From positions 1 to 64,000 of the forward strand of contig NZ_SATR01000010.1 of assembly GCF_004551525.1 (NCBI RefSeq): 64,000 nt of DNA, in the 5' to 3' direction. Below the pieces are notes generated by a model, which worked only from the letters and a program-made list of their open reading frames with translations, was not told the DNA's origin and did no database searches. The position numbers and the translations under genes were made by a program. Of this stretch, positions 28,299 to 38,670 are shown in pieces (position 1 is the first letter of the stretch; each line of letters starts with the position of its first letter). The stretch comes from Vibrio ouci (GTDB lineage Bacteria; Pseudomonadota; Gammaproteobacteria; Enterobacterales; Vibrionaceae).

Positions 28299-29384
28299 AT
28301 GAAAACTTTGCTAAATCGTTCAACTACTTTTTCTGCAAAGAAAATCGTACCCGCGGCATTGATCGCTGCAACATTATCACTGCCTGCTATGGCAAAAGAT
28401 GCAGACCTAGAATCACTGGTTAAAGCCGCGCAAAAAGAAGGTGCGGTATATAGTGTAGGCATGCCAGACAGTTGGGCGAACTGGAAAGATACTTGGCTCG
28501 ACTTGAAAGCAAACTACGGTTTGAAACATCAAGATACCGATATGAGCTCAGCGCAAGAAATCGCAAAGTTCGAAGCTGAGAAGAAAAACGCTACCGCTGA
28601 TATTGGTGATGTCGGTTTTGCGTTTGCGCGAGTAGCAGTGAAGAAGGGTGTCACTCAACCTTATAAACCTACTACTTGGAGTGATGTTCCTGATTGGGCC
28701 AAAGACAAAAATGGCCATTGGGCACTTGCCTACACAGGCACTATCTCATTTATCTCAAATAACAACTTAGTTAAAGATGCGCCTAAAACATGGGCTGACA
28801 TACTGAAAGGTGACTACAAGGTAACAGTCGGTGATGTCGGTGTTGCCTCTCAGGCCAACAACGCTGTCCTTGCTGCTGCTTTTGCTAACGGCGGTGACGA
28901 GTCTAACCTAAAGCCTGCAATCAAATTCTTCGCTGAGCTATCCAAGCAAGGCCGCCTATCGTTCACTAACCCAAGTATCGCTAACCTAGAAAAAGGCGAA
29001 GTGGAAGTCGCGATTCTGTGGGACTTCAATGCACTTAGCTACCGCGATCAAATAGACCGCCAGCGTTTCACGGTCAATATTCCTCAAGATGGCTCGGTCA
29101 TTTCAGGCTACACCACCATTATCAACAAATACGCTAAGAACCCGAACGCAGCTAAGCTGGCTCGCGAATATATCTTCAGCGACCAAGGCCAAATCAACTT
29201 AGCCGAAGGTTATGCGCGCCCAATCCGTACTAATGTGACTCTACCTCACTCAGTACAAGACAAATTGATTGCAAACGACCAATACAGCAATGTTCATCCA
29301 GTGACTGATTTCAAAGCGTGGGAAAAGTCAGCGCGTAAGTTGCCTCGTCAATGGCAAGAAAGTGTCTTGATTCACCAGCAATAA
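28299..29384 (+). CDS. ABC transporter substrate-binding protein (Fe3+/phosphonate-type family)
   Basis: Periplasmic binding protein of 361 residues, type 2 fold, of the AfuA/FbpA/PhnS group. A signal peptide is visible (AALIAATLSLPAMA before KDADLES, cleavage near residue 32). The mature part has the family features EGAVYSVGMPDSWANWKDTW, YTGTISFISNNN and VAILWDFNALSYRDQ. It opens a six-gene operon for uptake and hydrolysis. The ligand is not shown by the sequence; the PhnR-like regulator and two phosphohydrolase-type genes next to it suggest an organophosphorus compound rather than iron. Confidence 0.88.
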   Translation: MKTLLNRSTTFSAKKIVPAALIAATLSLPAMAKDADLESLVKAAQKEGAVYSVGMPDSWANWKDTWLDLKANYGLKHQDTDMSSAQEIAKFEAEKKNATADIGDVGFAFARVAVKKGVTQPYKPTTWSDVPDWAKDKNGHWALAYTGTISFISNNNLVKDAPKTWADILKGDYKVTVGDVGVASQANNAVLAAAFANGGDESNLKPAIKFFAELSKQGRLSFTNPSIANLEKGEVEVAILWDFNALSYRDQIDRQRFTVNIPQDGSVISGYTTIINKYAKNPNAAKLAREYIFSDQGQINLAEGYARPIRTNVTLPHSVQDKLIANDQYSNVHPVTDFKAWEKSARKLPRQWQESVLIHQQ

Positions 29385-29396
29385 GAGCCTGTAACT

Positions 29397-30215
29397 ATGA
29401 GCAATAAGGTTATCCTTGTTGTTCTAGATGGACTGAACTATCAGGTAGCCCAAACGTGTATGGGCTACCTAAACGGTCTTTTAGAACAACCGCAGTCGAG
29501 CATGCGTGCAACACTGTATTCAATACAATGTGAATTGCCATCACTGTCGCGCCCGCTTTATGAATGTATTTTGACTGGCGTTCGCCCGGTAGAAAGCGGC
29601 ATCACCAACAATGACATTGTGCGCCTATCGAATCACGACTCAATTTTCAGCCTGGCAAAATCACAAGGTAAAGTGACAGCAGCAGCGGCTTATCACTGGG
29701 TTAGTGAGCTCTACAATCGCGCGCCGTTTAATCCTGTGCGTGACCGTTTTACCAATGACGAGTCACTCAATATCCAACATGGCTGTTTCTATCATTGGGA
29801 TCACTACCCTGATGAAGCCCTGTTCCTAGATGCTGAGCACTTACGTCAAACCCACCAGCCGGACTTCTTACTGATCCACCCGATGAACATCGATGATATG
29901 GGTCATAAACACGGCTTAGATTCTCGTCAGTATCGTAATAGCGCTCGTCACGCTGACATTATTCTTTCTAACTATATCGAACAATGGCTGAGTGACGGCT
30001 ATCAAGTGCTGGTGACCAGTGATCATGGTATGAACAACGATCTTTCTCACGGTGGCATTCTGGCCGAAGAGCGTGAAGTGCCTTTGTTTGTGATTGGCGA
30101 TAAGTTCACTCATCAGGAGTGCCACATTAAACAAACTGATCTCTGCGGCACGATTTGCCAACTATTAAATCTCGACCACACAAAATCTTATACTCAGGAA
30201 TTGTTAGCACTATGA
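29397..30215 (+). CDS. alkaline phosphatase superfamily hydrolase (NPP/phosphonoacetate-hydrolase type)
   Basis: Two-zinc hydrolase of 272 residues in the nucleotide pyrophosphatase/phosphodiesterase branch. Metal ligands fit Asp11 (VVLDGLN), the Asp and His in DDMGHKHG, the SDHGM pair and the late His in SHGG. The nucleophile is probably Ser51 in LPSLSRP, where relatives carry Thr. No signal peptide is present, so it acts in the cytoplasm on imported substrate, unlike secreted NPPs. It is 12 bases after the binding-protein gene and overlaps the next permease gene by four bases. It may cleave a phosphodiester or a C-P bond, as PhnA phosphonoacetate hydrolase does; I cannot decide. Confidence 0.82.
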   Translation: MSNKVILVVLDGLNYQVAQTCMGYLNGLLEQPQSSMRATLYSIQCELPSLSRPLYECILTGVRPVESGITNNDIVRLSNHDSIFSLAKSQGKVTAAAAYHWVSELYNRAPFNPVRDRFTNDESLNIQHGCFYHWDHYPDEALFLDAEHLRQTHQPDFLLIHPMNIDDMGHKHGLDSRQYRNSARHADIILSNYIEQWLSDGYQVLVTSDHGMNNDLSHGGILAEEREVPLFVIGDKFTHQECHIKQTDLCGTICQLLNLDHTKSYTQELLAL

Positions 30216-31111
30216 GCAGCTCCGTTCTCACTCCCAGCGCTAGTGAGCCACACTCAACAACCACTAGCACTTGGTTAAAGCGAGCGAGACCCGCCCTCTG
30301 GCTGATCCCTTTCGCGCTATTCTTCTATCTGTTTCAATTGGCGCCGATGATTTGGGTGCTGATCAACAGCTTTATCTACGATGATGAATTTGCTCTCGAT
30401 AACTACATTGAGGTACTCGATTCTGCGTTTATGATGCAGGCTTTCGGTAACAGCTTATGGCTGGCGGTGTGGTCAAGCATCATCGGGCTATTGATTGCCA
30501 CTGTATTGGTTTCTTCGCTACGTCGGGTAAATTCTCGAATCCGTGATGGCGTAATTGCCTTTACCAATATGAGCAGCAACTTTGCTGGTGTGCCTTTATC
30601 CTTCGCCTTTATTATTATTTTGGGCACCAATGGCGCAATTACCTTGTTACTTAAGCAATATGGCTTACTCGGTGATTTTGACCTGTATGGTAAATGGGGC
30701 TTGTTGGCGATCTATATCTATTTCCAAATCCCCCTTGCGGTATTGCTGCTCTACCCTGCCTTTGATGCCTTAAGCGATGATTGGCAAGCCGCGGCATCCT
30801 TACTCGGTGCCCGTACCTCCCAATACTGGGCAAAAGTGGCGCTACCTGTGCTATCTCCGGCACTGTTGGGCACTTTCATTATCTTGGTTGCCAATGCGAT
30901 TGGTGCCTACGCCAGCGTTTACGCGCTAACTTCTGGCAACTACAACCTTATTACCATTCGTATTGCGAGCTTGGTTTCTGGTGACTTGTTCCTTGAGCCA
31001 AACCTTGCCGCAGCAATTTCAGTGATTCTGATGCTCCTTCTCGCCTTCATTACAGTCATTAACCAATGGCTGATTTCTAAAAGCTACGCGGGCAAGAGTG
31101 CTAGGAAGTAA
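30212..31111 (+). CDS. ABC transporter permease
   Basis: Inner-membrane subunit of 299 residues with about six membrane segments and the binding-protein-dependent transport loop AAASLLGARTSQYWAKVALPVLSPAL, the EAA-type contact with the ATPase. The start at 30212 overlaps the stop of the hydrolase gene (ATGA). An open extension 19 codons upstream lies inside that gene and is rejected. It pairs with the permease that follows to form the channel. Confidence 0.92.
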   Translation: MSSSVLTPSASEPHSTTTSTWLKRARPALWLIPFALFFYLFQLAPMIWVLINSFIYDDEFALDNYIEVLDSAFMMQAFGNSLWLAVWSSIIGLLIATVLVSSLRRVNSRIRDGVIAFTNMSSNFAGVPLSFAFIIILGTNGAITLLLKQYGLLGDFDLYGKWGLLAIYIYFQIPLAVLLLYPAFDALSDDWQAAASLLGARTSQYWAKVALPVLSPALLGTFIILVANAIGAYASVYALTSGNYNLITIRIASLVSGDLFLEPNLAAAISVILMLLLAFITVINQWLISKSYAGKSARK

Positions 31112-31114
31112 GTG

Positions 31115-31903
31115 ATGCAAAATATTAATACTCGATTCCACCAAACCGTGGTGTACACCATCGTCACCATTATGTTGATACCGATACTGGCTACCTTTGT
31201 CTATTCGATCTCATCACGTTGGGGAGCGACCGTTCTACCTGATGGCTTTACACTAGATTGGTATATCAAACTGCTTACCGACCCGCGTTTTTTGCAAGCA
31301 TTTGGACGTTCACTGTTTATCTGTATCGCGTCGCTGACTCTAAGCGTGGCCTTGATTCTACCTGCAATTTTTGTGGTGTTTTATTACTTTCCGAAACTGG
31401 ATAAGCTAATGAACATCATGATATTACTACCTTTCGCAGTGCCGCCTGTTGTGTCATCGGTCGGCTTACTTCAGCTTTACGCCGACAGTGAAATATCCCT
31501 AATTGGCACGCCCTGGATCTTGATTGGTACCTACTTCACCATCGCACTGCCATTTATGTACCGTGCAATTTCAAATAGCTTTGAGGCAATCAATCTTCAC
31601 GACTTAATGGATGCTGCCCATCTGCTCGGTGCCAGTACCACCAAAGCATTCCTGCTGATCATTCTACCGAACGTAAAAAAGGGATTAATGGCCTCACTGT
31701 TCCTATCGTTCTCGTTCTTATTAGGGGAATTCGTTTTTGCCAATATCTTAGTCGGCACTCGCTATGAAACCTTACAAATCTACCTATACAACATGCGTCA
31801 AACTAGCGGCCACTTTACCTCTGCCCTAGTAATGACCTACTTCCTATTTATTTTCTTACTAACTTGGCTAGCAAGTCGTTTTAGCCGAGGAGCACAATCA
31901 TGA
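31115..31903 (+). CDS. ABC transporter permease
   Basis: Second channel subunit, 262 residues and about six membrane segments, with the EAA loop MDAAHLLGASTTKAFLLIILP. The first segment is preceded by a short cytoplasmic tail. A GTG directly before the ATG at 31115 is an alternative start; AGGA lies 8 bases before the ATG. Its stop overlaps the ATPase gene by four bases. Confidence 0.92.
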   Translation: MQNINTRFHQTVVYTIVTIMLIPILATFVYSISSRWGATVLPDGFTLDWYIKLLTDPRFLQAFGRSLFICIASLTLSVALILPAIFVVFYYFPKLDKLMNIMILLPFAVPPVVSSVGLLQLYADSEISLIGTPWILIGTYFTIALPFMYRAISNSFEAINLHDLMDAAHLLGASTTKAFLLIILPNVKKGLMASLFLSFSFLLGEFVFANILVGTRYETLQIYLYNMRQTSGHFTSALVMTYFLFIFLLTWLASRFSRGAQS

Positions 31904-32919
31904 GTTACGTAACTGCACACAACCTAACTAAGCGTTTTGGCGACAATACTGTATTTGAAGATATTCAGTTCACTATTGAGCAAGGGGAATTCATCACCCT
32001 TCTCGGACCAAGTGGTTGCGGTAAATCGACATTACTGCGCAGCCTTGCAGGGTTGAACCCAGTTGATGGCGGTGAGGTTTGGGTCAACGGTGAAGAAATC
32101 ACTCACCAAGTCCCTCAGGAACGCGGCATTGGCATGGTCTTTCAGTCTTATGCCCTATTCCCCAACATGACGGTTGAAGGCAATATTGCCTTTGGTCTGA
32201 AGATGAAAAAACTTGGTGCCGATACCATTCAAGCTGAGGTAGCCAAAGTGATTGAACTGGTTGATCTCAAAGGAAAAGAAAAACATTATCCGCATCAACT
32301 TTCTGGCGGCCAACGTCAGCGTGTTGCCCTCGCCCGCGCATTGGTGGTGAAACCGCGAATCTTGCTACTTGATGAACCCTTATCGGCACTGGATGCCAAA
32401 ATCCGTAAACATCTACGTCAGCAAATCCGTGATATTCAGAAAGAGATGAACCTGACGACCATTTTCGTTACTCACGATCAGGAAGAAGCGATGATCATGT
32501 CTGACCGTATCTTTCTAATGAACAAAGGTGAGATCGTCCAAGCCGGTACACCAGAAGAGATTTACACTCAACCAGCCAATGAGTTTGTTGCCGGGTTTAT
32601 GGGTCATTACAACCTAGTTGAAGCAAATCATGCGAAGCAGATTTTCAATATCGACACTGATTGGAAAGTAGCGATTCGTCCAGAATCCATTTACGTCAAA
32701 GAGCAAGGCCGCCACTATGGTGAGCATATCTCGTCACCGCAAGTTGCCACCATCAAAAACCACCAGCTGTTGGGTAACGTTATCCGCTACCAAGTAGACG
32801 TTGAAGAGTGCGAACTCACGGTTGATTTACTCAATCGTTCATCAGAGCGCCTACTGGCCAATGGCAGTCAATTAGAGCTACTGTTTAACCTTAACGAAAT
32901 CCAACCTGTGAGTGCCTAA
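31900..32919 (+). CDS. ABC transporter ATP-binding protein
   Basis: Nucleotide-binding subunit, 339 residues, of the PotA/FbpC/PhnT type. Walker A is GPSGCGKS near residue 36, the Q-loop VFQSYALFPNM, the signature LSGGQRQRVALARAL, Walker B ILLLDEPLSALD and the switch VTHDQEE. A C-terminal TOBE-like regulatory part (about 245-335, from YNLVEANHAKQI) is present. It powers import by the two permeases just upstream. Confidence 0.94.
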   Translation: MSYVTAHNLTKRFGDNTVFEDIQFTIEQGEFITLLGPSGCGKSTLLRSLAGLNPVDGGEVWVNGEEITHQVPQERGIGMVFQSYALFPNMTVEGNIAFGLKMKKLGADTIQAEVAKVIELVDLKGKEKHYPHQLSGGQRQRVALARALVVKPRILLLDEPLSALDAKIRKHLRQQIRDIQKEMNLTTIFVTHDQEEAMIMSDRIFLMNKGEIVQAGTPEEIYTQPANEFVAGFMGHYNLVEANHAKQIFNIDTDWKVAIRPESIYVKEQGRHYGEHISSPQVATIKNHQLLGNVIRYQVDVEECELTVDLLNRSSERLLANGSQLELLFNLNEIQPVSA

Positions 32920-32921
32920 AC

Positions 32922-33581
32922 ATGCCTAAACCTTTGTACGTATTCGATATGGACGAAACACTAATCAACGCCGATTGCGCGATGATTTGGAATCAGTTTA
33001 TGGTTGAGAAAGGCATCGCGACCCAACCTGACTTTATCGAACAAGATCAGCACTTAATGAAGCTCTACGCTGAAGGTAAAATGGACATGGAAGACTATTT
33101 ACAGTTTTCCATCGCGCCACTAGTGAATATGCCTACCGAGCAAGTCAATGCACTGGTGGAAGAGTGTGTAGAGAACCACATCCTAAATAAGCAATTTGCC
33201 CAGTCAAAGACCTTAATCGATCAGCTTTCACGTGATGGGATTGATATGGTGATCATTTCAGCTAGTGTGACATTTTTAGTAGAAGCGGTTGGTCGTCGAC
33301 TTGGCATTAGCACTGCACTTGGCATCGACTTGGTTGAGAGGAACGATTACTACACGGCCGAGATAGCGGGAGTTCCAAGCTATCGAGAAGGCAAGGTAAC
33401 TCGCTTAAAACAATGGCTAGACGCACAGCCAAAAGCCTACTCTGAGATCCACTTTTATACGGACTCGATCAACGATTTACCTTTATGCGAATACGCAGAT
33501 TACGCTTACCTGGTCAATCCATGTTCTCAATTAGCTCAACAGGCCGCACATCGCGACTGGCCCGTTCTAAAGTGGGATTAG
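32922..33581 (+). CDS. HAD-superfamily hydrolase, subclass IB
   Basis: Cytoplasmic phosphatase-type enzyme, 219 residues. The nucleophile loop is FDMDETL with Asp9 and Asp11. Motif II is IISASV, a lysine stands in SYREGKVTRLK, and motif IV is TDSINDLPL. A helical cap sits after motif I. It resembles phosphoserine-phosphatase-like HAD-IB proteins rather than phosphonoacetaldehyde hydrolase (PhnX). As the last gene of the operon, two bases after the ATPase gene, it probably removes phosphate from the product made by the alkaline-phosphatase-superfamily enzyme. The substrate is unknown. Confidence 0.86.
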   Translation: MPKPLYVFDMDETLINADCAMIWNQFMVEKGIATQPDFIEQDQHLMKLYAEGKMDMEDYLQFSIAPLVNMPTEQVNALVEECVENHILNKQFAQSKTLIDQLSRDGIDMVIISASVTFLVEAVGRRLGISTALGIDLVERNDYYTAEIAGVPSYREGKVTRLKQWLDAQPKAYSEIHFYTDSINDLPLCEYADYAYLVNPCSQLAQQAAHRDWPVLKWD

Positions 33582-33626
33582 TTTCGAATCCAAACTTTAG
33601 CTTAGCTCGTCAGTAAACCTTCTCCT

Positions 33627-33652
33627 AAAGAGCAGTATTTGCTGCTCTTTTC
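33627..33652 (+). terminator. intrinsic terminator of the transporter operon
   Basis: AAAGAGCAG (33627-33635) pairs with CTGCTCTTT (33642-33650), 45 bases after the HAD gene stop. The T tract is short (TTTT). Confidence 0.78.
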
Positions 33653-33840
33653 ATCTAGAAAACATTCATATCGTGAAAGATAAGCGTTCGATTTCCTTCA
33701 CCTCGACGTATTTATTCAACTTTTTTAAGACAATCTCGTATAATTTTTACTCAACAATATAAAACCTTATCTTTCCTTGGTTGTTATTGAACTGGCAAAG
33801 CAGGATAATGTTGGGATCGGAATTTCTTAAATAAATAACT

Positions 33841-34422
33841 ATGACCGAATATCTTTTGTTGTTGGTCGGCACTGTGCTGGTTAACAACTTTGTACTGGTG
33901 AAGTTTTTGGGCTTATGTCCATTCATGGGTGTTTCTAAAAAACTAGAAACCGCGATTGGTATGGGGTTAGCAACGACTTTCGTGCTGACTCTCGCATCCG
34001 TGTGCGCCTACCTAGTTGAAAGTTACATCCTTGAACCATTACATCTGCAATATCTGCGCACGATGAGCTTTATTTTGGTGATTGCCGTTGTGGTGCAATT
34101 TACCGAAATGGTGGTACACAAAACCAGCCCGACCTTGTATCGATTGTTAGGTATCTTCCTACCACTGATCACCACTAACTGTGCGGTACTAGGTGTGGCC
34201 CTACTCAACATCAATGAGAACCATAACTTCATTGAGTCGATCATTTATGGATTTGGTGCTGCTGTGGGCTTCTCACTAGTACTGATCCTATTTGCCTCAA
34301 TGCGTGAGCGTATTGGTGCTGCTGACGTTCCTGCTCCTTTTAAAGGTGCATCTATTGCGATGATCACCGCAGGCTTGATGTCACTTGCCTTCATGGGCTT
34401 TACAGGTTTGGTGAAGTTGTAA
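33841..34422 (+). CDS. rnfA: electron transport complex subunit RnfA/RsxA
   Basis: Integral membrane subunit, 193 residues and six predicted helices, of the Rnf (Rsx) complex that links ferredoxin/NAD+ electron transfer to ion pumping. Typical segments are [20 protein letters not shown] and [20 protein letters not shown]. The paired Cys residues in LGLCPFMG and TTNCAVLG are thought to hold a 2Fe-2S cluster with RnfE. It is the first gene of rnfABCDGE-nth and overlaps rnfB by one base. Confidence 0.97.
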   Translation: MTEYLLLLVGTVLVNNFVLVKFLGLCPFMGVSKKLETAIGMGLATTFVLTLASVCAYLVESYILEPLHLQYLRTMSFILVIAVVVQFTEMVVHKTSPTLYRLLGIFLPLITTNCAVLGVALLNINENHNFIESIIYGFGAAVGFSLVLILFASMRERIGAADVPAPFKGASIAMITAGLMSLAFMGFTGLVKL

Positions 34423-35006
34423 TGAGCTCAATATTAATCGCAGTTATCGCTATCGCTGTTCTTGCCGCGATATTTGGCGCTGTTTTAGGCTTTGCCTCTA
34501 TCCGTTTCAAAGTAGAAGCGGATCCTATCGTCGATCAGATCGACAATATTCTTCCGCAAACCCAGTGTGGCCAGTGTGGCTACCCAGGCTGCCGTCCTTA
34601 TGCGGAAGCTATCGCTAATGGCGATGAGATCAATAAGTGCCCTCCGGGCGGTCAAGCAACCATCGAAAAGCTTGCCGATCTAATGGGCGTTGAAGCAACT
34701 GACTCTGCACATGACCTTGAAAATGCGGTAAAGACCGTCGCATTTATTCATGAGGATATGTGTATTGGTTGTACTAAATGTATTCAAGCTTGTCCTGTTG
34801 ACGCGATTGTCGGCGGTACAAAAGCACTTCACACCGTCATTAAGGATGAGTGTACAGGTTGCGACCTTTGTGTTGCCCCGTGCCCTACTGACTGTATTGA
34901 AATGATACCTGTAGAAACCACTACAGCGAGCTGGAAGTGGCAAATGGACGCCATTCCTGTTGTTGATATTACCGATTCTGCTGCTGAGCAGAAAAGTGTG
35001 AATTAA
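34422..35006 (+). CDS. rnfB: electron transport complex subunit RnfB/RsxB
   Basis: Membrane-anchored iron-sulfur protein, 194 residues. One N-terminal helix ([21 protein letters not shown]) is followed by the Fe-S motif CGQCGYPGC...KCPPGG and two ferredoxin-type 4Fe-4S motifs, [12 protein letters not shown] and [12 protein letters not shown]. It passes electrons within the Rnf complex. The start codon overlaps the rnfA stop (TAATG). Confidence 0.97.
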   Translation: MSSILIAVIAIAVLAAIFGAVLGFASIRFKVEADPIVDQIDNILPQTQCGQCGYPGCRPYAEAIANGDEINKCPPGGQATIEKLADLMGVEATDSAHDLENAVKTVAFIHEDMCIGCTKCIQACPVDAIVGGTKALHTVIKDECTGCDLCVAPCPTDCIEMIPVETTTASWKWQMDAIPVVDITDSAAEQKSVN

Positions 35007-35014
35007 GGACTGGT

Positions 35015-37615
35015 ATGTTGTCACTAATCGAACAAATCAAATCTGGTGCGCTGTGGACATTTCCCGGCGGTGTACACCCAGCAGAAAACAAGACTCAATC
35101 GGTCAAGACCGCCATTGCGCGCGCGCAAATACCCGCTGAAATTGTTTTACCTGTAAAACAGCATATTGGTAAACCCGGAACTCTAACAGTCGACGTTGGC
35201 GAACATGTGCTAAAAGGCCAAGCGCTAACCAAATACGACATGAGTTTCATGCTGCCAGTCCACGCACCAACGTCTGGTCGTGTGGTCGCTATCGAACCAA
35301 GAACCACCGCGCACCCGTCGGGCCTGAGCGAAACTTGTATCGTTATCGAACCTGATTTTGAAGACGCTTGGGTAGAGCGTGAAACATGGGCTGACTTTTC
35401 CCAGCGCACACCTGACGAACTGATCGAAAAAATCCGTTTAGCGGGGGTCTCAGGTATGGGTGGTGCAGGCTTCCCTACCGCGAAAAAAATTCAATCGGGT
35501 TTAGCTCGCACAGAGATTCTGATCATCAATGCGGCGGAGTGTGAACCTTACATTACTGCCGATGACATGCTGATGCGTGAGCACGCAGATGAAATAATCC
35601 AAGGCATTGAGGTCGTTGAACATATTCTAAAACCAAAACTGACAGTTATTGGTATAGAAGACAACAAACCTGAAGCCGTTAAAGCCTTACAAAAAGCAGC
35701 TGAGCATAAAGATATTGTTATCCGCGTGATTCCGACCAAATACCCATCTGGTGGTGAAAAGCAGCTGATCAAAATCCTAACTGATAAGGAAGTGCCAAAC
35801 GGCGTTATTCCAGCAGACATAGGTATTTTGGTTCAGAACGTCGGTTCTCTCTACGCTATCAAACGTGCTGTGGTTGACGGTGAGGCACTGGTCGATCGAA
35901 TCGTGACATTAACTGGTGACACCTTCAAGCAACCACGTAATGTCTGGTCACTGCTTGGTACCCCTGTTCAGTCATTACTTGATGAGTTTGGTTACAAAGC
36001 CGATAAGAAGTTACCTCGGCTAATCATGGGTGGTCCAATGATGGGCTTTACCCTGCCCCATTCTCAGGTGCCGATTACCAAAACATCCAACTGTATTCTA
36101 GCGCCTACACGCAAAGAGATTTCGCCGAACCAGTATGAAATGGCCTGTATCCGCTGCGGTCAGTGTGCCGAAGCGTGTCCTGCATCTCTGCTGCCTCAAC
36201 AGCTTTTATGGCATTCAAAAGCCGAAGAGTTAGATAAGTGTGAAGAACTCAATATCAAAGATTGTATTGAGTGTGGCGCTTGTGCCTTCGTCTGCCCTAG
36301 TGAAATTCCACTGGTGCAATATTACCGCCAAGCAAAAGCGGAAATTCGTACCCGTAAAGAAGAGTCGGAAGCAGCAGAGCGAGCTAAAGTCCGCTTTGAA
36401 GAGAAGAAAGCACGCCTAGATCGCGATAAAGCGGCACGCGAAAACCGCTTTAAGAAAGCCGCTGACGATCGTCGTAAAGAGATGAAATCGACAGGCAGTG
36501 ATGACGCTATTGCGGCAGCGATTGCGCGCGTTAAAGCTCAGAAATCAGAAGCAAGCTCGCCAGAAGAGAAAGCGGTTAAACCTGCAGTTGCAGCTGCGAT
36601 TGCCAAAGCGAAAGCAGAACAAGCTGCCGCTGCCGCGAGTGATCAGGCTGAACCTGATAACTCAGAAATGGCTAAACTGCGTGAAGAGCGTAAGCAACAA
36701 GCTCGCGCACGCAAAGCCGCCAAAGAGCAACAAGATACTGCAACAACGGACAACAAGAAAGACGCCGTTGCTGCTGCCATTGCCCGTGCCAAGGCGAAAA
36801 AAGCCGAACAGGCACAAAATGCTAGCTCAGACGATCCTGTAGAAGATAAGAAAGCTGCAGTTTCCGCTGCTATTGCTCGCGCAAAAGCAAAGAAAGCACA
36901 AGCAAGCAAGTCAAATGAATCGGATGCTCCACCTGCTTCAGACGATAAAAAAACCGCTGTAGCTGCTGCGATTGCACGAGCTAAAGCGAAGAAAGCGCAA
37001 GCAAGCGAGTCAAATGAATCGGATGATCCAACAGCTTCCGACGATAAGAAAGCCGCTGTAGCTGCTGCGATTGCCCGTGCTAAAGCGCGTAAAGCTGAGC
37101 AGCAAGCGGCAAAAGCAGATGTAAGCAATGACTCTATCGAGGAACAACCTGCCGAGGAAGATCCGAAGAAAGCGGCCGTCGCTGCTGCCATCGCCCGCGC
37201 CAAAGCACTTAAAGCCGAGCAACAAGCGGAAAAAGCAGACGAAAGCAATGACGCTACTGAGGAGCAAGCTTCCGAGGAAGATCCGAAGAAAGCAGCCGTT
37301 GCTGCTGCCATCGCCCGCGCCAAAGCACGTAAAGCTGAGCAACAAGCGGTAAAAGCAGACGAAAGCAATGACGCTGTCGAGGAACAACCTATTGAGGAAG
37401 ATCCGAAGAAAGCCGCAGTCGCTGCTGCCATTGCCCGTGCCAAAGCGCGTAAAGCAGAGCAACAAGCGGTAAAAGCAGACGAAAGCAATGACGCTACCGA
37501 GGATCAACCTGTAGAGGAAGATCCGAAGAAAGCGGCCGTTGCTGCTGCCATTGCCCGAGCTAAAGCTCGTAAAGCAGAAAAAGAACAACAAAAACAAACT
37601 GAGGAGAAAGAGTAG
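35015..37615 (+). CDS. rnfC: electron transport complex subunit RnfC/RsxC with extended Ala/Lys repeat tail
   Basis: Peripheral subunit of Rnf, 866 residues. The first about 440 residues are the conserved core: the NADH/FMN-binding region with [15 protein letters not shown] and two 4Fe-4S motifs, [12 protein letters not shown] and [12 protein letters not shown]. The rest is a charged helical tail with about ten copies of a core like [14 protein letters not shown]. The last four copies are nearly identical 40-residue units. Such tails vary in length among gamma-proteobacteria. Its stop overlaps the GTG start of rnfD. Confidence 0.96.
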   Translation: MLSLIEQIKSGALWTFPGGVHPAENKTQSVKTAIARAQIPAEIVLPVKQHIGKPGTLTVDVGEHVLKGQALTKYDMSFMLPVHAPTSGRVVAIEPRTTAHPSGLSETCIVIEPDFEDAWVERETWADFSQRTPDELIEKIRLAGVSGMGGAGFPTAKKIQSGLARTEILIINAAECEPYITADDMLMREHADEIIQGIEVVEHILKPKLTVIGIEDNKPEAVKALQKAAEHKDIVIRVIPTKYPSGGEKQLIKILTDKEVPNGVIPADIGILVQNVGSLYAIKRAVVDGEALVDRIVTLTGDTFKQPRNVWSLLGTPVQSLLDEFGYKADKKLPRLIMGGPMMGFTLPHSQVPITKTSNCILAPTRKEISPNQYEMACIRCGQCAEACPASLLPQQLLWHSKAEELDKCEELNIKDCIECGACAFVCPSEIPLVQYYRQAKAEIRTRKEESEAAERAKVRFEEKKARLDRDKAARENRFKKAADDRRKEMKSTGSDDAIAAAIARVKAQKSEASSPEEKAVKPAVAAAIAKAKAEQAAAAASDQAEPDNSEMAKLREERKQQARARKAAKEQQDTATTDNKKDAVAAAIARAKAKKAEQAQNASSDDPVEDKKAAVSAAIARAKAKKAQASKSNESDAPPASDDKKTAVAAAIARAKAKKAQASESNESDDPTASDDKKAAVAAAIARAKARKAEQQAAKADVSNDSIEEQPAEEDPKKAAVAAAIARAKALKAEQQAEKADESNDATEEQASEEDPKKAAVAAAIARAKARKAEQQAVKADESNDAVEEQPIEEDPKKAAVAAAIARAKARKAEQQAVKADESNDATEDQPVEEDPKKAAVAAAIARAKARKAEKEQQKQTEEKE
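37091..37570 (+). repeat. 120-bp tandem repeat, four units, in rnfC
   Basis: The block GAGGAAGATCCGAAGAAAGC, or a close variant, begins at 37154, 37274, 37394 and 37514, an exact 120-bp period. Each unit encodes about 40 residues ending in [15 protein letters not shown]. Less regular versions extend upstream to about 36510. Strong conservation between units suggests recent duplication or gene conversion. Confidence 0.92.
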
Positions 37616-38661
37616 TGGCCTTTTTTATTGCCAGCTCACCCCATGCGCATAGTCGTAGAAGCACTCCTGACCTAATGAAATGGGTAGCGCTTTGTGCCCT
37701 ACCCGGCTTAGCCGCTCAGACATACTTTTTGGGTTGGGGTACGATCATCCAACTACTATTGGCTATTGTCATTGGCTTAAGCCTTGAAGCACTTGTTATG
37801 CTTGCAAGAAAGCGCTCACCAATGTCTGCACTAAGAGACAACAGTGCCTTAGTGACAGCGTGGTTACTCGCGATTGCGATACCGCCACTTTCTCCGTGGT
37901 GGGTAATCACTATCGGTTTGATTTTCGCCATTGTCATTGCGAAGCACCTATACGGCGGTATTGGCCAGAACCTTTTCAACCCAGCAATGGTCGCTTACGT
38001 TGTGCTGCTTATTTCGTTCCCAGTACAAATGACCAGTTGGATATCTCCACAAGAGCTTCAAGCTACCCCTGTATCTAGTGGTGATGCATTCTCGCTCATT
38101 TTCACTGGGTTTAACCTTGAGGGGCTTTCGCTGCAACAAATTCGAACTGGTATTGATGGCATAACGATGGCGACGCCACTGGATGCATTCAAGACAGCCT
38201 TAACTGCAGGAAATACCGCTAGTGAAGCCCTAACTCAACCCCAGTTCGGCGGCTTAGCGGGTATTGGTTGGGAATGGGTTAACCTCGCTTATTTAGTCGG
38301 CGGCTTGCTTCTTATTAAACTGAGAGTCATTAATTGGCACATCCCGGTAAGCTTTTTAGTTAGCTTAACCCTGATTAGTGGCCTATTTATGTTGCTAAGC
38401 CCTGGTACAACGGCATCACCAACCATTCACCTGCTTTCAGGTGCGACTATGCTGGGTGCATTCTTTATCGCAACTGACCCGGTTTCAGCTTCAACGACCG
38501 TCAAAGGTCGACTGATCTTTGGTGCGTTCATTGGCGCAATGGTCTTTATCATTCGTTCTTGGGGTGGCTTCCCTGATGGTGTTGCATTTGCAGTGCTCCT
38601 CGGCAATATGTGTGTACCATTGATTGATTACTACACCAAACCAAGAACCTACGGTCACTAA
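37615..38661 (+). CDS. rnfD: electron transport complex subunit RnfD/RsxD
   Basis: Integral membrane flavoprotein, 348 residues with about nine or ten helices, related to NqrB. The covalent FMN is expected on the threonine of the motif [12 protein letters not shown]. The start is GTG and overlaps the rnfC stop by one base (TAGTG). The N-terminus [18 protein letters not shown] is typical of the family. Confidence 0.96.
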   Translation: MAFFIASSPHAHSRRSTPDLMKWVALCALPGLAAQTYFLGWGTIIQLLLAIVIGLSLEALVMLARKRSPMSALRDNSALVTAWLLAIAIPPLSPWWVITIGLIFAIVIAKHLYGGIGQNLFNPAMVAYVVLLISFPVQMTSWISPQELQATPVSSGDAFSLIFTGFNLEGLSLQQIRTGIDGITMATPLDAFKTALTAGNTASEALTQPQFGGLAGIGWEWVNLAYLVGGLLLIKLRVINWHIPVSFLVSLTLISGLFMLLSPGTTASPTIHLLSGATMLGAFFIATDPVSASTTVKGRLIFGAFIGAMVFIIRSWGGFPDGVAFAVLLGNMCVPLIDYYTKPRTYGH

Positions 38662-38670
38662 GGCGTTATC

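Noticed and set aside
28299..33581. Iron(III) uptake operon
   Set aside because: The binding protein and ATPase families fit iron transporters too, but the PhnR-like regulator and two phosphohydrolase-type enzymes inside the operon, with no Fur box seen, argue for an organophosphorus substrate.
36643..37488. Long antisense open frames (281 and 195 codons) opposite the rnfC tail
   Set aside because: They exist only because the tandem repeats of rnfC lack stops on the other strand; their translation is repetitive Ala/Ser or Cys/Phe/Arg-rich sequence with no start signals.
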